From: Microcoleaceae cyanobacterium UBA11344
GTDB taxonomy: Bacteria > Cyanobacteriota > Cyanobacteriia > Cyanobacteriales > Microcoleaceae
Assembly: GCA_003483675.1 (NCBI GenBank)
Contig: DMYK01000002.1
Location: 1-5,483, forward strand
Length of the DNA stretch: 5,483 bases
Direction: 5' to 3'
Of this stretch, positions 1 to 5,384 are shown in pieces. Made by a program: the position numbers and the translations under genes. Positions within the stretch are counted from its first letter, which is position 1. Every line of letters starts with the position of its first letter. Below the pieces are notes generated by a model. It ran no database searches. It was not told the origin of the DNA and saw only the letters and a list, made by a program, of their open reading frames with translations.

Positions 1-596
1 TGATTTTGCAGAAAAGCGCCTTCCCACAAACCCAAACTCAACTTTATTTCCGGTATCCAGAATCGAGAACCTGTTAATATTTGTTCGCGGTAACGGTTGC
101 CAATTAAGCGAAATACTCTCAATTGGTTGTTGTATTTACTAAAAACAAAGTAATAAGGAATCTGCAAAATTCTCTCGTAAACCTGCCACTTAGTCGGCGG
201 TTTGTTTGGTTCCGATTCTGTCAGCCCCAAATCTTCATCTTCCGTACCGGGCGACAGAAATTCGATCGCAATTAAAGGATTGACAGCTTCGTCCCAAATC
301 ACGTAACTTTGGCGCAAGTCTCTGTCTTGGTAAAATCTCGAAACGCCCACAACTAAATACCAATCGGGTCTTTTGTACCAATTGGGATGGTTGGAGTCGT
401 AGTATAGATTTAGATCGCTGGCCGAAAAAGTGCGATCGGGTGGATAATTAGAGGGGAGGCAGCTATCGCACAAAAGTTGTGCTTGCCATCGGTGATATTC
501 GTCAGGCAAACCAGGCTCCTCCGGGTCTTCACTGGGTAGATCGTACATCGTCGGCAGCACTTTTGCTTGGGAAGATTGCGAATCTGGTATGTACAT
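1..596 (-). CDS. Uma2 family (DUF820) endonuclease-like protein, 3' end off the window
   Basis: I translated this by hand; 198 codons run without a stop to the left edge, so the C-terminus is missing. The protein belongs to the Uma2/DUF820 group, which has a PD-(D/E)XK nuclease fold and is hugely expanded in cyanobacteria; its biological role is largely unknown. Visible core: RPDWYLVVGV around residues 76-85 with Asp78, then an acidic strand IAIEFLSPGTE at 109-119 with Glu112, a Lys-containing helix start PPTKWQVYE at 133-141 with Lys136, and IPYYFVFSKYNNQLRVFRL after it, which is the usual strand order of the family. The leader PTMYDLPSEDPEEPGLPDE (15-33) is typical of one cyanobacterial subgroup. 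ATG at 594-596 is chosen because the leader precedes Met17; Met17 is the alternative start. No clear ribosome binding site is visible. It stands alone, with a repeat 43 bp upstream of the start. Confidence 0.88.
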   Translation of the reverse strand, partial: MYIPDSQSSQAKVLPTMYDLPSEDPEEPGLPDEYHRWQAQLLCDSCLPSNYPPDRTFSASDLNLYYDSNHPNWYKRPDWYLVVGVSRFYQDRDLRQSYVIWDEAVNPLIAIEFLSPGTEDEDLGLTESEPNKPPTKWQVYERILQIPYYFVFSKYNNQLRVFRLIGNRYREQILTGSRFWIPEIKLSLGLWEGAFLQN

Positions 597-639
597 TGTT
601 ATACAATTATCCCTGGGAGATGTTAAGGACAGGACTACA

Positions 640-722
640 CAAAGAAACCGGGTTTCTCTGAAAAATCTTTGCTTTCTCAACTAGAAATCTAGGTCGAAAC
701 CCGGTTTCTGACTACCCGTGCG
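640..722. repeat. Palindrome-ended repeat, copy 1
   Basis: An 80-odd-base element whose ends are GAAACC-G-GGTTTC (644-656) and GAAACC-C-GGTTTC (696-708). Each end is itself a palindrome, and the two ends are reverse complements of each other. The inner part (CTGAAAAATCT, then TTCTCAAC, then AAATCTA) matches copy 2 at 3977-4058 apart from scattered differences and one 1-bp indel. Similar sequences are recalled as very abundant in Microcoleus/Oscillatoria genomes. It lies upstream of the Uma2 gene. Whether it is mobile, a MITE or a transcribed hairpin cannot be told from two copies. Confidence 0.85.
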
Positions 723-729
723 TAATTCC

Positions 730-939
730 TCAAGGAGATACAGGCGCTACGGTACTTACATTATAGCGCGATGTGATTTGTTGCGGCAGAAAGTCGGTAT
801 CTTTTGCACCGGGAAATTTGGCTAAATAACGATCGCGCACTGCTTTTATTAATAAATATTCCCACCTCGATCCGACGGTTGGTTTTAGAAAATTTTGGAG
901 ATTTCTCAGGTATTTTAGTATGTAATGCAGGTAAAATTT
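730..939 (-). pseudogene. C-terminal remnant of an unidentified protein
   Basis: Reading the minus strand gives 69 open codons ending at TGA (730-732), bounded upstream by an in-frame TAA (940-942), with no ATG and no convincing alternative start. The composition looks like real protein: NFLKPTVGSRWEYLLIKAV followed by RDRYLAKFPGAKDTDFLPQQ, with HIP1-like GCGATCG codons inside. I do not recognise the family. The lack of a start and the abrupt upstream stop suggest a decayed gene whose 5' part has been lost. It could also be a chance open frame. Copy 1 of the repeat begins (in this reading direction) 7 bp after the stop codon. Confidence 0.4.
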
Positions 940-1025
940 TTAAGTGCGAACACTCAGGTGTTTTAGTCTGATGGTGCGCCGAGTTCGAGCGAGAAAAGGA
1001 GATTCCGACGGGCAGTAAGAAGAGG

Positions 1026-1055
1026 TTGACATACAGGAGCGATTTGTGGTATTTT
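1026..1055 (+). promoter_or_regulatory. Possible sigma-70-type promoter
   Basis: An exact TTGACA (-35) at 1026-1031 is followed after 18 bp by TATTTT (1050-1055), which matches the -10 consensus at four of six positions. It would give a leader of about 160 nt for the glycosyltransferase gene. The -10 is weak, so this is a candidate only. Confidence 0.25.
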
Positions 1056-1109
1056 AGGTTAAGTCATTTATTAGACATCTGCGACACAATTAGTGGTGGC
1101 TCTGCCAAG

Positions 1110-1140
1110 TTTTGGGTCAGCACTGAAGCCTTTTGGGTCA
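1110..1140. repeat. Direct repeat TTTTGGGTCA, 21-bp period
   Basis: Two identical 10-mers, at 1110-1119 and 1131-1140, are separated by 11 bp, so they recur at two helical turns on the same DNA face. They lie about 90-115 bp upstream of the glycosyltransferase start. This geometry suits a tandem-bound regulator, but no regulator is identified. Confidence 0.55.
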
Positions 1141-1212
1141 ACGGTTAGAGGGCTACACGCGGAATCAATTAAGGCTCTGTTAGTATGTTTACTGTTTAAA
1201 TCTACTGATTTT

Positions 1213-1219
1213 GAGGTGG
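1213..1219 (+). promoter_or_regulatory. Ribosome binding site fixing the glycosyltransferase start
   Basis: GAGGTGG lies 6 bp before ATG 1226. An in-frame TTG at 1211 overlaps this motif and has no site of its own, so the ATG is preferred. Confidence 0.65.
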
Positions 1220-1225
1220 GAAAGA

Positions 1226-2149
1226 ATGAAAGACTTAATAATGGGTTATGCCACAAACTGCAAATTCGATGATTTCTACAGGTTTGTTACATCAATTCGT
1301 CAGTATTGTCATCCAGATAAAGTTGATATTGTTGTGTTTATTAATGCTTTAGGGGATGAGTTCGCAAAGGTAGCTTTAGAAAAAAACATCACGCTTATAC
1401 CAGTTGAAAATGTGTGGAAGTGGGTGACTAGCTCAAAGATCCTAAATCTCATCTATCACGCAAAGATGGTGGGACTGAAAGTTTTGATTCGACTAAGTTC
1501 AGGCTCTAATCGTACCTACTTAGAGGAGGATTATAGAAGTACAGTTGCCAATTGGATTCATCCACAAGCAGGTCGCTGGATTGCTTACCATACATTCCTT
1601 AAGGTTAACTCCAGTTATCGAATGGTTATGACTTCAGATGTGCGTGATGTTGTCTTCCAAGCTTCTCCCTTCGATGAGTTAGACTCTAGTATGCTTCATG
1701 TTTTTGAACAAGCAGGTATTTATTATGGGCAGCCACATAAAGACAATATAGACGATCGCTGGTTTACTGCTGTGTATGGAAAAAAAGCTCTTGAAGAAAT
1801 GTTGGGAAAAGCTACACTCTGTTCAGGAACCGTATTAGGAGGAAACCCTCTCATGATGCAATTCCTTGAATTAATGATGTTGGAGGTTCAACGCCATCCT
1901 CGTAAACCTCTCGATCAAACAATATTCAATCAGGTGATTAACTCTCAATTTCCCAGTAACCAAATGGTGAGACATAATTTGAAGAGTGGTTCCGTCCTCA
2001 CACTGTGTGGAGATCATGAGGGAGTTTGGGAAATTCACGATGACCAAGTTATGGTTGACGATCGGCTTGTTCCTGTTATACATATGTACGATCGCGATTC
2101 TCGGACTAAGGAATTATTTCTCAGCAAAATTCCAAGTCCACAGAAGTAA
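1226..2149 (+). CDS. GT-A-like glycosyltransferase, 307 aa
   Basis: Intact cytosolic protein with no signal peptide or membrane segment. The opening MKDLIMGYATNCKFDDFYRF and VDIVVFINAL (33-42) look like the first strand, helix and second strand of a GT-A nucleotide-sugar fold. The key motif is YRMVMTSDVRDVVFQASPF (131-149): Asp138-Val-Arg140-Asp141 sits where metal-binding DXD motifs occur, and the DVRDVVFQ pattern is familiar from a broad family of putative glycosyltransferases. Later hallmarks are TLCSGTVLGG (197-206), PLDQTIFNQV (228-237) and VPVIHMYDRD (282-291), where His286 could be a late metal or substrate ligand. The predicted role is transfer of a sugar from an activated donor, perhaps in polysaccharide or glycan assembly; donor and acceptor are unknown. 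The gene is alone on its strand with no sugar-pathway neighbours. The ATG is chosen for the GAGGTGG site; TTG 1211 would add five residues. Confidence 0.75.
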   Translation: MKDLIMGYATNCKFDDFYRFVTSIRQYCHPDKVDIVVFINALGDEFAKVALEKNITLIPVENVWKWVTSSKILNLIYHAKMVGLKVLIRLSSGSNRTYLEEDYRSTVANWIHPQAGRWIAYHTFLKVNSSYRMVMTSDVRDVVFQASPFDELDSSMLHVFEQAGIYYGQPHKDNIDDRWFTAVYGKKALEEMLGKATLCSGTVLGGNPLMMQFLELMMLEVQRHPRKPLDQTIFNQVINSQFPSNQMVRHNLKSGSVLTLCGDHEGVWEIHDDQVMVDDRLVPVIHMYDRDSRTKELFLSKIPSPQK

Positions 2150-2568
2150 CCTGTAACCGAATTTGCTTAGGAATTATGTAACTGCCTTACCCTAATAGCA
2201 CTCTGCGATTTTCTCAAGTCTTGGTTTAAACCCCGTGAGGTTACATCCCTGGTGTTCTAGTCGATGAAATTCTGTAATCGCTTCGGAAGTTGAGTTTAAC
2301 TTCCCCGTGGGGGGAAGTTCAGCTTAAAAAGGGAAACTTTAAGAACATTCCGCTTCCGTTTTTCTTTAACGCCTTGATTTTACACTAGAACTCCGGCCTT
2401 CTCTCAGACTTGGCGACGGCACGCCATTCTTGAAATAACACCGATACCGCCCTCCAATCCCGGCCGCACGTAAGTAAAAGCCTGACATTGTTCATCAACC
2501 GCACAGATTTGTTTGCAAAGATCCGGGGAGGGTTTGCTAATGTAAATATTGCTATAATCAGAGCCAAT
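2150..2568. other. Gene-free stretch with hairpins
   Basis: No gene is supported. A minus-strand 60-codon frame (2385-2567) has no ribosome binding site and no recognisable domain. The region holds the three-arm hairpin at 2285-2319 and a smaller inverted repeat CTTAAA/TTTAAG (2323-2328 and 2338-2343). The 3' ends of the convergent glycosyltransferase and HEAT-locus genes face each other across it. Confidence 0.5.
2285..2319. other. Three-arm inverted repeat with alternative pairings
   Basis: GGAAGTT (2285-2291), AACTTCC (2298-2304) and GGAAGTT (2313-2319) are present. The middle arm can pair with either neighbour: 7 bp with a 6-nt loop on the left, or 9 bp (AACTTCCCC 2298-2306 with GGGGAAGTT 2311-2319) with a 4-nt loop on the right. 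It lies about 135 bp after the glycosyltransferase stop codon. It might end transcription, but neither strand shows a clear T-run directly after the stem. Confidence 0.6.
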
Positions 2569-2998
2569 TCAGTCCGTGTCTAAATCTAAATTCCACCTTG
2601 TCAACAGCCAATATTGATATCCTATCAATCCTGCGAGCAGCACTATTCCCACAGTCAGCCAAGATTTTGAAGATTGAAAAATAGGATTTGCTGTAAATTG
2701 GGCGATCGGATTTGCGATCACATTTGATAACGGCTGCGGCGGATTTAATTGCAGCATCGGTATTGCTTGTTTGCCGATCGCACAATTTAAGTCTTTACTC
2801 TCATCTTTGCCGTTAATATCTAGCAGTGGAATCGCTGATTTTATCCTCTATTACGCTGCGGTTGATTGGGTTTAAGTGCAGCATTAACTCAAAAATATGA
2901 TCGGGTAAATTGCCGTCTGTTGTGCCTTCTTGCTTGGCAATGAGTTGGTGGCCCTAGAGTTTTGCTAGCAAAACGGTGATGTTTCTATCGCCGACTAT
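2569..2998 (-). pseudogene. Broken downstream part of the HEAT locus, STAND/NACHT-like debris
   Basis: Protein-like sequence continues beyond the HEAT stop codon but is broken. In one frame it reads IVGDRNITVLLAKL, a TAG (2954-2956), then GHQLIAKQEGTTDG and NLPDHIFELMLHLNPINR, ending at TAA (2813-2815). In the next frame, open from 2847, it reads SAIPLLDINGKDES onward to TGA (2569-2571). This second frame is the same one the HEAT gene uses. The first segment strongly resembles, from memory, the helical region that follows the ATPase core in cyanobacterial NACHT (STAND) proteins; no search was run. The last part has a hydrophobic segment, LTVGIVLLAGLIGYQYWLL, that could span a membrane. Interpretation: an internal deletion removed the ATPase core and the rest decayed by a frameshift and a nonsense change. 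A separate 62-aa membrane peptide from ATG 2757 is possible but has no ribosome binding site. Confidence 0.6.
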
Positions 2999-3792
2999 TT
3001 CGGTTTTAAGGTTTCGGAGATTTTGAGCAGCCACAGTGGGCGGATGGTAAAACTTCCGAAGAGTAAAAATAAGTAGATTCCGGTTCCCCAGAAGTAGGGA
3101 TTTTGGAGAATTGATTTTGCGAAGAGGCGATCGCTTTGTTCGGCTTTGAGAATATTGAGGTATGCCTGGAGATTTGCGATCGTTGATTGTGAGAAATTAG
3201 CTTTAGGTTCTGCCAAAATTTTCAAGGCTGATTCTAAGTTTGATACAGCCTGATTTAACTCCAGTGAAGTTAGCGTCTTTGCTTTTTCTTGAAGGCTAAG
3301 AGCAATACTCACCAAGGCATCCGCTACACTCCTACGCACACTTGCATCTGAGTCTTTAAGCAGGGGAATTAGCTGCGGCACAACAGTTTTATCTTCTACA
3401 CCGATACTCCTCAAGGCATCCGCTGCACTGCTACGCACATCTGCACCGGAGTTTTTCAAGGCTTTAGTAAGCGCAGGAATAGCAGGGCCAGCAATTTGTT
3501 TCAGAACCTGGGCGGCACTCCGGCGGACTAGCAAATTCTGATCCTGCAAAGCTTCTATCAAAGCCGGGATGGCTGGTTCACCTATTTTTTCTAACTTCTT
3601 AATAGTTGCATCAAGTTCCCTTTCATTGTTACTCTTTAAGTTCTTGATGAGGGAGGCAATTTCTTTGGGATTAGCTGTGGGTTCGCTCGGAATTCCAGCC
3701 GTAGCATTGCGAATTAACAGCAAAGGCGATGTGAAAGATAGAAACGAGAGGGCAATTACGGCAACTAATCTTTGTCGGTAGCGCTTCGTCAT
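2995..3792 (-). CDS. Exported, membrane-anchored HEAT-repeat protein, 265 aa
   Basis: Residues 1-33 look like a signal peptide or signal anchor (basic MTKRYRQR, then a hydrophobic stretch to about 27, then NATAG). Three HEAT-type helical repeats follow at about 64-100 (GEPAIPALIEALQDQNLLVR), 101-131 (AGPAIPALTKALKNSGADVR) and 132-164 (VVPQLIPLLKDSDASVRR), each with the P-L-L and V-R-x-x-A pattern of protein-binding solenoids. A charged helical linker (165-228) leads to a membrane segment at about 233-256 ending in RPLWLLK. The HEAT part would therefore lie outside the cytoplasm and bind a partner protein. From memory, RPLWLLK-type segments join similar N-terminal regions to a NACHT ATPase in larger cyanobacterial proteins, so this may be the surviving front of such a protein, cut short at TAG 2995-2997. 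ATG 3792 has an AAGGA site and follows a remnant frame by 3 bp. It may still be expressed. Confidence 0.72.
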   Translation of the reverse strand: MTKRYRQRLVAVIALSFLSFTSPLLLIRNATAGIPSEPTANPKEIASLIKNLKSNNERELDATIKKLEKIGEPAIPALIEALQDQNLLVRRSAAQVLKQIAGPAIPALTKALKNSGADVRSSAADALRSIGVEDKTVVPQLIPLLKDSDASVRRSVADALVSIALSLQEKAKTLTSLELNQAVSNLESALKILAEPKANFSQSTIANLQAYLNILKAEQSDRLFAKSILQNPYFWGTGIYLFLLFGSFTIRPLWLLKISETLKPK

Positions 3793-3801
3793 GGGTTAGA
3801 A

Positions 3802-3806
3802 TCCTT
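3802..3806 (-). promoter_or_regulatory. Ribosome binding site of the HEAT gene
   Basis: On the minus strand AAGGA stands 9 bases before the ATG at 3792, inside the last codons of the upstream remnant frame. That suggests the two were once translationally coupled. Confidence 0.45.
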
Positions 3807-3976
3807 GTATTTGATGAGCTGTCTCAGCCATTTGAATAATTCTGTTTACATTCTCATCAAACTGGTTTCGGGACTCCGGGCGATCTAAATTTATGATTGT
3901 TAGTGGTGAAGCAGATTTTGAGATAAACTGAGAACTACTTATCTGTATCAGCTTTCCTAGATTCCTAGAACTTAGG

Positions 3977-4058
3977 CAAAGAAACCGGGTTTCTCTGAAA
4001 AATCTCAGATTCTCAACGAAATATCTACGAAGAAACCCGGTTTCTGACCACCTGTGTG
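3977..4058. repeat. Palindrome-ended repeat, copy 2
   Basis: Same orientation as copy 1 at 640-722. The ends are AGAAACCGGGTTTCT (3980-3994) and AGAAACCCGGTTTCT (4031-4045), exact reverse complements of each other over 15 bp. The spacing between them differs from copy 1 by one base. Similarity continues past the right end (GACCACCTGTG here against GACTACCCGTG), so the repeat unit is a little longer than the palindromes. It lies between the HEAT locus and the DUF4926 gene and is read through by the minus-strand remnant frame. Confidence 0.85.
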
Positions 4059-4105
4059 CAAGTCTTTATTCCCAAATTAACGACCTGTCATCCTTTGTAA
4101 TTAGT

Positions 4106-4111
4106 GGAGGT
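4106..4111 (+). promoter_or_regulatory. Ribosome binding site fixing the DUF4926 start
   Basis: GGAGGT lies 7 bp before ATG 4119. An in-frame GTG at 4104 overlaps it and is therefore unlikely to be the start. Confidence 0.75.
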
Positions 4112-4118
4112 AATAAAC

Positions 4119-4493
4119 ATGATAAACAGTACAAGCAAGTTGCTAGATGTTGTAGCCCTGACTGTTGACCTTCCCCAGTACAAATTGTGGCATGGGCAGG
4201 TTGGGACGATAGTTGAGATGCTAGCAGATGGTGCTGCATTTGAAGTTGAATTCAGCGATCGCAATGGACGAACTTACGAGTCTGTCGGGTTACGCCCAGA
4301 GCAAATCATGGTACTGCGTTTTGAGCCAGCATCCCCGATATCCAGTATGAAATGGCTACAGTGTAATGCGGCACAACAACCGTTTTGCAGCGGCAGGAAC
4401 GAAGCAATCCCAAAGCGCAAGCGAATTGCTTCGTTCCTCTCTTCGGACATGATGGCATTTATTTATGTTTACCAAAGTCTAAGGCATAATTAG
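4119..4493 (+). CDS. DUF4926 domain protein with a frameshifted, repeat-derived tail
   Basis: Residues 7-68 match the small DUF4926 family as I remember it: KLLDVVALTVDLP, then LWHGQVGTIVEMLADGAAFE (23-42), VEFSDRNGRTYES (43-55) and GLRPEQIMVL (57-66). Members are usually only about 60-85 residues, probably a compact beta fold, and are often found beside small genes resembling toxin-antitoxin pairs; the function is unproven and no partner gene is visible here. The open frame is 124 residues because the normal tail seems lost: one extra base in the CCCC run at 4333-4336 would give PDIQYEMATV and a stop at 4364-4366. In the present frame the tail instead reads through a REP-like hairpin (AIPKRKRIASFL) to TAG at 4491-4493. 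The core may still fold. ATG 4119 is preferred over GTG 4104. Confidence 0.72.
   Translation: MINSTSKLLDVVALTVDLPQYKLWHGQVGTIVEMLADGAAFEVEFSDRNGRTYESVGLRPEQIMVLRFEPASPISSMKWLQCNAAQQPFCSGRNEAIPKRKRIASFLSSDMMAFIYVYQSLRHN
4395..4438. repeat. REP-like inverted repeat
   Basis: AGGAACGAAGCAAT (4395-4408) and ATTGCTTCGTTCCT (4425-4438) are a perfect 14-bp inverted repeat around a 16-base loop. Sequences of this GGAACGAAGCAAT type are recalled as common interspersed repeats in cyanobacteria. It sits in the displaced 3' part of the DUF4926 gene and could also end its transcript, though no T-run follows directly. Confidence 0.8.
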
Positions 4494-4517
4494 ATAATCA
4501 CTATTGTATCATATTTG

Positions 4518-5330
4518 ATGATTTCCGAACCCCTTACCCTCTCAACCAGCAATCCTGTTTTAGCAGCACAAGGATTAACACGCCGCTTTGGCGGTTTAGT
4601 TGCTGTGAATGACGTATCTTTTACAGTTCAAAAACATGAGATATTTGGATTGATCGGCCCTAACGGGGCTGGCAAGACCACCCTATTTAATGTTATGACT
4701 GGATTGATACCTGCTTCTAGTGGCAACCTGATTTATCAAGATGAAGATATTTCTCAACTTCGACCTTATCAAATTGCGAATAAAGGTATTGCCAGAACTT
4801 TTCAAAATATCCGTTTATTTGGGGAACTTTCTGTTAGTGAAAACGTGGCGATCGCCCGACACATCCACAGTCGATCGCACAATCCGGTTTTATCACTGCT
4901 AGCGGGCATATTTGCGTTGCCAGCAGCGAACGCAATGGAGCGCGAAACCCACGCAAAAGCGTTAGAATTGTTGGATTTGGTCGGATTGGGCGATCGGGCT
5001 GACGAACAAGCCAAAAACTTGTGTTATGGCGACCAAAGACGCTTGGAAATTGCCCGCGCTTTAGCTCTAGAACCGCAAATATTGCTGTTAGATGAACCAG
5101 CAGCCGGCATGAATCCGAATGAAAAACATAAATTAAGTGAATTTATCCGAGAAGTGCGCCAAAAGTTCAATTTAACTGTAATATTGATCGAGCATCACGT
5201 ACCGCTGGTTATGGGATTGTGCGATCGCATTGCCGTGTTGGATTTTGGTCAGTTAATTGCCTTGGGAGAACCTGCTATTGTGAGGAATGATCCTGCTGTG
5301 ATTGAGGCTTATTTGGGAGATGAAGGGTAG
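4518..5330 (+). CDS. livG: LivG/NatA-type amino-acid ABC transporter ATP-binding protein, 270 aa
   Basis: Complete cytoplasmic ATPase that would power uptake of branched-chain or neutral amino acids together with two membrane permeases, a second ATPase (LivF/NatE) and a binding protein. Visible motifs: [12 protein letters not shown] (24-35), Walker A GPNGAGKT (47-54), Q-loop in [10 protein letters not shown] with Gln96, signature region [15 protein letters not shown] (168-182), Walker [14 protein letters not shown] with Asp192 and Glu193, and H-loop His226 in LIEHH. The RTFQNIRLF segment, the [10 protein letters not shown] signature, the DEPAAGMNP box and the end AYLGDEG mark the LivG rather than LivF branch; length is normal. 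In cyanobacteria the equivalent is NatA, and its partners are often elsewhere in the genome, which fits the absence of transporter neighbours. ATG 4518 is preferred to an adjacent TTG at 4515; no clear ribosome binding site precedes it. A urea-type UrtD is the main alternative. Confidence 0.9.
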   Translation: MISEPLTLSTSNPVLAAQGLTRRFGGLVAVNDVSFTVQKHEIFGLIGPNGAGKTTLFNVMTGLIPASSGNLIYQDEDISQLRPYQIANKGIARTFQNIRLFGELSVSENVAIARHIHSRSHNPVLSLLAGIFALPAANAMERETHAKALELLDLVGLGDRADEQAKNLCYGDQRRLEIARALALEPQILLLDEPAAGMNPNEKHKLSEFIREVRQKFNLTVILIEHHVPLVMGLCDRIAVLDFGQLIALGEPAIVRNDPAVIEAYLGDEG

Positions 5331-5384
5331 ATAAATTGAAATTGAATAAAACTCAAATCTTGCACCATTATTACACATTCTGTA

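Larger units (their letters stand above)
940..1225. other. Gene-free stretch upstream of the glycosyltransferase
   Basis: No convincing gene is seen on either strand. It holds a possible TTGACA-type promoter (1026-1055) and two exact copies of TTTTGGGTCA (1110-1119 and 1131-1140). A 15-codon plus-strand frame from ATG 972 (MVRRVRARKGDSDGQ) ends at 1019 and has no supporting features. AACAC-TCAG-GTGTT near 949-962 could form a small hairpin. Confidence 0.5.
3796..4065 (-). pseudogene. C-terminal remnant of the gene upstream of HEAT
   Basis: A minus-strand frame of 89 codons is open from an in-frame TAA (4066-4068) to TAA 3796-3798, which is 3 bp before the HEAT ATG, a spacing typical of operons. 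The last part looks like a real protein end: SPLTIINLDRPESRNQFDEN, then VNRIIQMAETAHQIQGF. There is no usable start upstream of a late ATG that would give only nine residues. The upstream half of the frame runs through repeat copy 2 (reading SETGFLRRYFVENLRF), so the repeat may have replaced or interrupted the 5' part. The protein family is not recognised. The genuinely old coding part is probably only about 3796-3935. Confidence 0.4.

Noticed and set aside
479..661. Plus-strand 60-codon open frame
   Set aside because: It is antisense to the 5' end of the well-supported Uma2 gene and runs into repeat copy 1; there is no domain or ribosome binding site.
972..1019. Short plus-strand frame MVRRVRARKGDSDGQ
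   Set aside because: Only 15 codons, without a ribosome binding site or context; too short to support as a gene.
1071..1256. Minus-strand 61-codon open frame
   Set aside because: It overlaps the glycosyltransferase start and its upstream region, and the translation has no recognisable features.
1871..2083. Minus-strand 70-codon open frame
   Set aside because: It is antisense to the conserved C-terminal half of the glycosyltransferase.
2285..2319. A classical intrinsic terminator
   Set aside because: The stem is strong but neither strand has a T-run directly after it, so the call is left as a hairpin of unknown role.
2385..2567. Minus-strand 60-codon open frame
   Set aside because: No ribosome binding site, no known motif, and an amino-acid make-up typical of non-coding or repeat sequence.
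2558..2785. Minus-strand 75-codon open frame overlapping the pseudogene tail
   Set aside because: It is a shifted reading of the stretch where the other frame gives a proline-rich segment plus a membrane helix; its own translation looks random.
3569..3781. Plus-strand 70-codon open frame
   Set aside because: It is antisense to the signal peptide and first HEAT repeat, a shadow of that gene.
640..4058. A CRISPR array or a composite transposon formed by the two similar repeats
   Set aside because: Only two copies 3.3 kb apart, no regular spacers, no cas genes and no transposase between them.
4802..5014. Minus-strand 70-codon open frame
   Set aside because: It is antisense to the ABC ATPase between Q-loop and signature motif.
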